Below the pieces are notes generated by a model. The model did no database searches and was not told the DNA's origin. It worked only from the letters and a program-made list of their open reading frames with translations. The position numbers were made by a program, and so were the translations under genes. DNA of 14,790 bases from an uncultured Akkermansia sp. (GTDB lineage: Bacteria > Verrucomicrobiota > Verrucomicrobiia > Verrucomicrobiales > Akkermansiaceae): assembly GCA_900766865.1 (NCBI GenBank), contig CAAFXA010000172.1:1-14790 (forward strand), given 5' to 3'. Below, one piece after another: positions 14,201-14,790 of this stretch (position 1 is the stretch's first letter; every line of letters begins with the position of its first letter).

Positions 14201-14790
14201 AGAGTAAGATTCGTGTTTATGAAGCGGGAAGAACAGTTCTCTCCCGTGAAAATGATGTCTCCGGACTGAGACTCGTTATTATAATCCTCATTTAAATAAA
14301 CAAACACCTTGCCACTTCCCTGAGGAGCGGTGAATATACCGGTATTATCAAAGGTAATGGTTGCGTCCTCCGGGGCTGAGAGGCTTAAGGCAGGCGCGGT
14401 GCCTGTAACCCCTGTATTCATATTAAGCGAGCTGAGTGTCCCGCCCCCCTGGAAAAGAACGTTCCCATTATTGCGGATATCAACACTACCCGCAGAGAAG
14501 ATAGCAGAACCTCCATCCTCAGCTTTATTGTTTCGGAAAATGACACCCCCTGCATTGTTGGTAATGCTTACCTTAGAATCCCTACCCAAAGCAGCGATAG
14601 CACCGCCAGCATTCTTTGCATAATTATCCTCAAACAAGACTGTTCCCTGAGTCCCGGTAATCGTCAGCTCACTGTCATTGAGGGCAATGGCGCCACCATA
14701 ATTACCGGAGCGATTCCCATTGAATTGAATTTCAGCCCCGTTATTCTCAAATATGACAGCACCCTCAGAATCTACATAAACAGCACCACC
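8287..14790 (-). CDS. Giant autotransporter (type Va), Pmp-like passenger; N-terminus beyond window
   Basis: Reading leftward, the frame is open from the right edge to TAA at 8289-8287: at least 2167 residues, without signal peptide or start in view (a TTG at 14637 is not a credible start because the frame and its repeats continue upstream). The passenger, about residues 1-1830 of the visible part, is Ser/Thr/Asn/Gly-rich and should form a long beta-helix. The first 420 residues hold chlamydial Pmp-type FxxN and GGA[IV] repeats; 889-950 is a typical passenger-associated repeat (GTGTLTIATANSYTGGTNIY), preceded by the WxxGxGNxxWSTxxxNW motif. A helical linker at about 1831-1873 leads to the barrel (about 1891-2167), which ends in YKLDF with the C-terminal Phe recognised by the Bam machinery. 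The protein would be exported by Sec, insert its barrel in the outer membrane and display the passenger outside. Adhesion is the usual role, but no specific binding domain is seen. Confidence 0.93.
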   Translation of the reverse strand, partial: GGAVYVDSEGAVIFENNGAEIQFNGNRSGNYGGAIALNDSELTITGTQGTVLFEDNYAKNAGGAIAALGRDSKVSITNNAGGVIFRNNKAEDGGSAIFSAGSVDIRNNGNVLFQGGGTLSSLNMNTGVTGTAPALSLSAPEDATITFDNTGIFTAPQGSGKVFVYLNEDYNNESQSGDIIFTGENCSSRFINTNLTLFNGRLQMSGKSSIDVGGSFTSYSTVELFNESSLHADYSVEFKGGHLEVRDGQVSSDELNFEGSSVYVENAEFNGALNLTAKSSLAVVGSNSLKSDVHLNDSSMLITGNDSGGLHSRNLTEYPASLCGAIYANAGSTVTLSDNKGEIRFVGSETKDDGGAITLNNSELIIADNTGSLLFENNEARYGGVIAAFGHNSKVSIVNNAADVLFRNNKAEAGAAIFAEGCVEICNNENILFKGDSDNLTDIHLRVSEDAVYGQKMLTLSAAEGKTITFDDALIFVESSENRAQVSVELNNDYDSGAQSGSVVFTNGSSAELNRANLSLANGSLLLEKESIITVGEDFSSSGEFILTGKSALTVEDEMGLLGSRFRIADNSKLTADNVVAIQLQATAENSTLTFGKMTLMSASSMDVADNSTLTVNGNVFMDSSALSVTDASLFTGCKELKTFGSQVLVEQSELSVDGAISLAQDSSMYLVDGSTLKGSGSFVLAEGSQSSLLLRDASVERLISLNGDTTLVVQGFNTVNNLAVDGAEIVFNIGAEHNATTAALDFSINTSITLDPRLLDVTSDEPLAAGRYALLSTGYDESGWVDGYDETIQWTNGVLTWDKGTLYWIVTGITKYTWCNGAGNMEWSTDAANWSTRGEIADSDYIVEHEDGHVMYFGDTAAGEVNLVGALKPGHVTVYNSLGNNYTFSGTGSLSGDTILSKKGTGTLTIATANSYTGGTNIYGGILETAHASALGSGLVTLHGGVLNISTSISNSIRGVDMGGRVLLGVGTSLNATQIDAANEKLILIGSGTYNLGDTLDGGLRDGVSTGLLWRGKVSATDASLASGNVDTTSWKNTELNGTTTISGGTLTLGGNVVLNGQIANAGTLLMGGNITINEEKLGAVTLAAGSYQQGNSLTATDSGFLSGGCISMELVTGTAAGLADSAPVWNVQGYNTYEFDGHTLYATASSLGSEFFVNASDSVSYNGSDDARYTNYEDKRATAIVLNGGTLELKNELETSLGIRAEADSVVQIVGTETNLDAGKLNANGYNVTLAGAGGYTLEKLANTAGAGVIFGADWSGTVNVTDNTYALELDKLGVSGSLVELGEFDHTLANREQSVAANLSSTGSLRLEDYKLELSGKNELNYLVVGSLSIADGSTSIAAGLTTEGESSLSAGTSLSIAGTSSLGGTITLEAGATLTLDGTIMINKDTFTPENAVKDVTGYFVGSSTQPNGRQSGFEAACWDITLVAGGTIIDNGVTWELENDADAEFKLEKDGTLHAYGSGVGRVFHVGAEDTVTYSEDNAADFENSKGQQAIAIQLNGGQLNLEKNVGDKRGNPFILSTTRSKMDIAAGVMLKASQLDASGGSVTLSGSGAYDLETGLSLADGVLLGAGWQGLIYTGEVADGTELLNVGHLGNMKSGVQLGPTGNVTIESLEATDADTDSSVGHIITPGNLTLLSSTSNVHSLTVKGMLTLGTEAAAVTLNADGVLGTQSISLGNMASCVFAGALDGATLNIGISDALLKKHATGSITIMTLAQAYNGSTTLNGVNAENGVRSDDWKMIHTLVWQDAAGRAREATSPSELQLQVRTNPMYVKEKVGVTVHNYSHNGSAGLEILNDAYAELNPQLNTPGGALAGLIDTVDAGKMTDEALAAVAGASSAVLGQALSSDVERQLRAIRNRSITRAFSRDTMTIKGGGTSSPGSSHKYFAWVNAEGNRAEQGNEGTAAGYTLTSWGGTLGAGIQVNEKLTLGVALTGMFGDLKSNSPDHLDGDMDTTYVSVFGRCTRGRWSHSVIGTFGKMSADMNRTAYHATGSYTNTGETDGIGLGLMYEASREYALSSRRSISPVFNISYRHTEVDGYNERNTDAALQVSKQSLDTMTLGFGARYAAIVGQQSLNRPCSFQSRVLAKYDIGDHQSNASVGFLGQATRADIESAELGAFGVEFGAGISVPVGKGSIFADGAVEMRSNYTNFNATVGYKLDF
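8290..9120 (-). other. Autotransporter beta-barrel domain
   Basis: The last 277 residues or so begin at KYFAWVNAEGNRAEQ and alternate amphipathic strands separated by short turns and longer loops, as in the 12-stranded translocator of classical autotransporters. Features include GYTLTSWGGTLGAGIQ near the start, repeated aromatic girdle residues, and the terminal NFNATVGYKLDF. The region is clearly GC-rich compared with the 5' end of the gene. Confidence 0.88.
9973..10662 (-). repeat. Passenger module B, copy 2
   Basis: About 230 residues running from ATLTLDGTIMINKDTF through FHVGAEDTVTY and AIAIQLNGGQLNLEK to LSGSGAYDLETGLSLADG and GAGWQGLIYTGEV. It matches copy 1 block by block, about 315 residues apart, at protein level only. 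Each copy probably corresponds to a set of beta-helix rungs. Confidence 0.6.
10918..11589 (-). repeat. Passenger module B, copy 1
   Basis: Blocks in the same order as copy 2: GTLLMGGNITINEEKLG, FFVNASDSVSY, ATAIVLNGGTLELKN, LDAGKLNANGYNVTLAGAGG and GADWSGTVNVTD. Shared positions include the S/D-x-V-x-Y strand, the xAIxLNGGxLxL strand and the Trp-x-Gly turn. Confidence 0.6.
11713..11925 (-). repeat. Partial third copy of the GSGxYxL...WxG motif
   Basis: The segment LLGVGTSLNATQIDAANEKL, then LIGSGTYNLGDTLDGG and STGLLWRGKVSATD repeats the end of module B (compare LKASQLDASGGSVTLSGSG and GVLLGAGWQG). Only the final part of the module is present, directly after the passenger-associated repeat. 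Confidence 0.5.
11941..12126 (-). other. Passenger-associated transport repeat (autotransporter-associated beta strand)
   Basis: About 62 residues with the hallmark LSKKGTGTLTIATANSYTGG followed by TNIYGGILETAHASALGSG and VTLHGGVLNIS. This matches the classic 'L-x-K-x-G-x-G-x-L-T-L-x-x-x-N-x-Y-x-G-x-T' repeat of autotransporter passengers. The preceding WCNGAGNMEWSTDAANW is the linker that typically comes before such repeats. Confidence 0.75.
13039..13824 (-). repeat. Passenger module A, copy 2 (Pmp-like)
   Basis: Begins CGAIYANAG, includes GGAITLNNSELIIADNTGS, LFENNEARYGGVIAAFG, NSKVSIVNN, VLFRNNKAEAGAAIF and KTITFDDALIF. Each block has a partner in copy 1 at a period of about 322-323 residues. 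The shared blocks are clear in protein, but the DNA has diverged greatly in codon choice. Confidence 0.75.
14008..14790 (-). repeat. Passenger module A, copy 1 (Pmp-like), running off the window
   Basis: Begins at the window edge with GGAVYVDSEG and includes GGAIALNDSELTITGTQGT, LFEDNYAKNAGGAIAALG, DSKVSITNN, VIFRNNKAEDGGSAIF and ATITFDNTGIF. FxxN tetrads and GGA[IV] motifs alternate as in chlamydial polymorphic membrane proteins. More copies may lie upstream, outside the window. Confidence 0.75.

Noticed and set aside
13459..14295. Plus-strand open frame of 278 codons opposite the passenger
   Set aside because: It is a shadow of the repeat-rich coding strand, and the minus strand has clear Pmp-like motifs here.
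14635..14637. TTG as the autotransporter start codon
   Set aside because: The frame stays open to the window edge and the preceding 51 codons encode the same FxxN/GGA[IV] repeats, so the gene continues beyond the window.
13039..14790. Direct DNA repeats suggestive of a CRISPR array or mobile element in the AT-richer region
   Set aside because: Repetition is at protein level with a period near 970 bases and poor DNA identity. There are no short regular repeats, terminal inverted repeats or transposase gene.

Overview
The window looks like a chromosomal segment of a Gram-negative bacterium of the PVC superphylum, most likely a Verrucomicrobium close to Akkermansia. This rests on a chlamydial Pmp-like autotransporter, prepilin-like proteins, bacterial housekeeping genes, mostly GC-rich coding sequence, and start codons without Shine-Dalgarno sequences. 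The assignment is inferred from protein features; no database search was possible.

Layout. Bases 1-1438 (minus strand) carry two prepilin-type proteins in tandem, the second cut by the window edge. A divergent intergenic region (1439-1593) separates them from a plus-strand run: uppP (undecaprenyl-diphosphate phosphatase), lepB (signal peptidase I) and a squalene/phytoene synthase family gene (to 4765). Next comes a lipoprotein of unknown function (4888-6216) with its own promoter and a strong terminator. Then follows parB (6352-7239) with a clear sigma-70-like promoter, and 25 bases later a lipoprotein M28 metallopeptidase resembling glutaminyl cyclases (7265-8182). A convergent double-hairpin region (8183-8286) closes that run. 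The rest, 8287-14790 on the minus strand, is one giant autotransporter. Its C-terminal beta-barrel is complete, but its N-terminus and signal peptide lie beyond the right edge.

How the parts fit. Most genes concern the cell envelope: lipid carrier recycling (UppP), signal-peptide removal (LepB), C30/C40 isoprenoid synthesis, two predicted lipoproteins, pseudopilins and an outer-membrane autotransporter. ParB is the exception (chromosome segregation) and has no parA beside it here.

The most notable region is the autotransporter. It has Pmp-like FxxN/GGA[IV] repeats, a tandem duplication of about 322 residues near its N-terminal side, and a second module family with three copies of a GSGxYxL...WxG motif in the middle. 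GC content shifts along the gene. No CRISPR array, tRNA, rRNA, insertion sequence or parS-like site was seen. No gene-free stretch longer than about 155 bases occurs.
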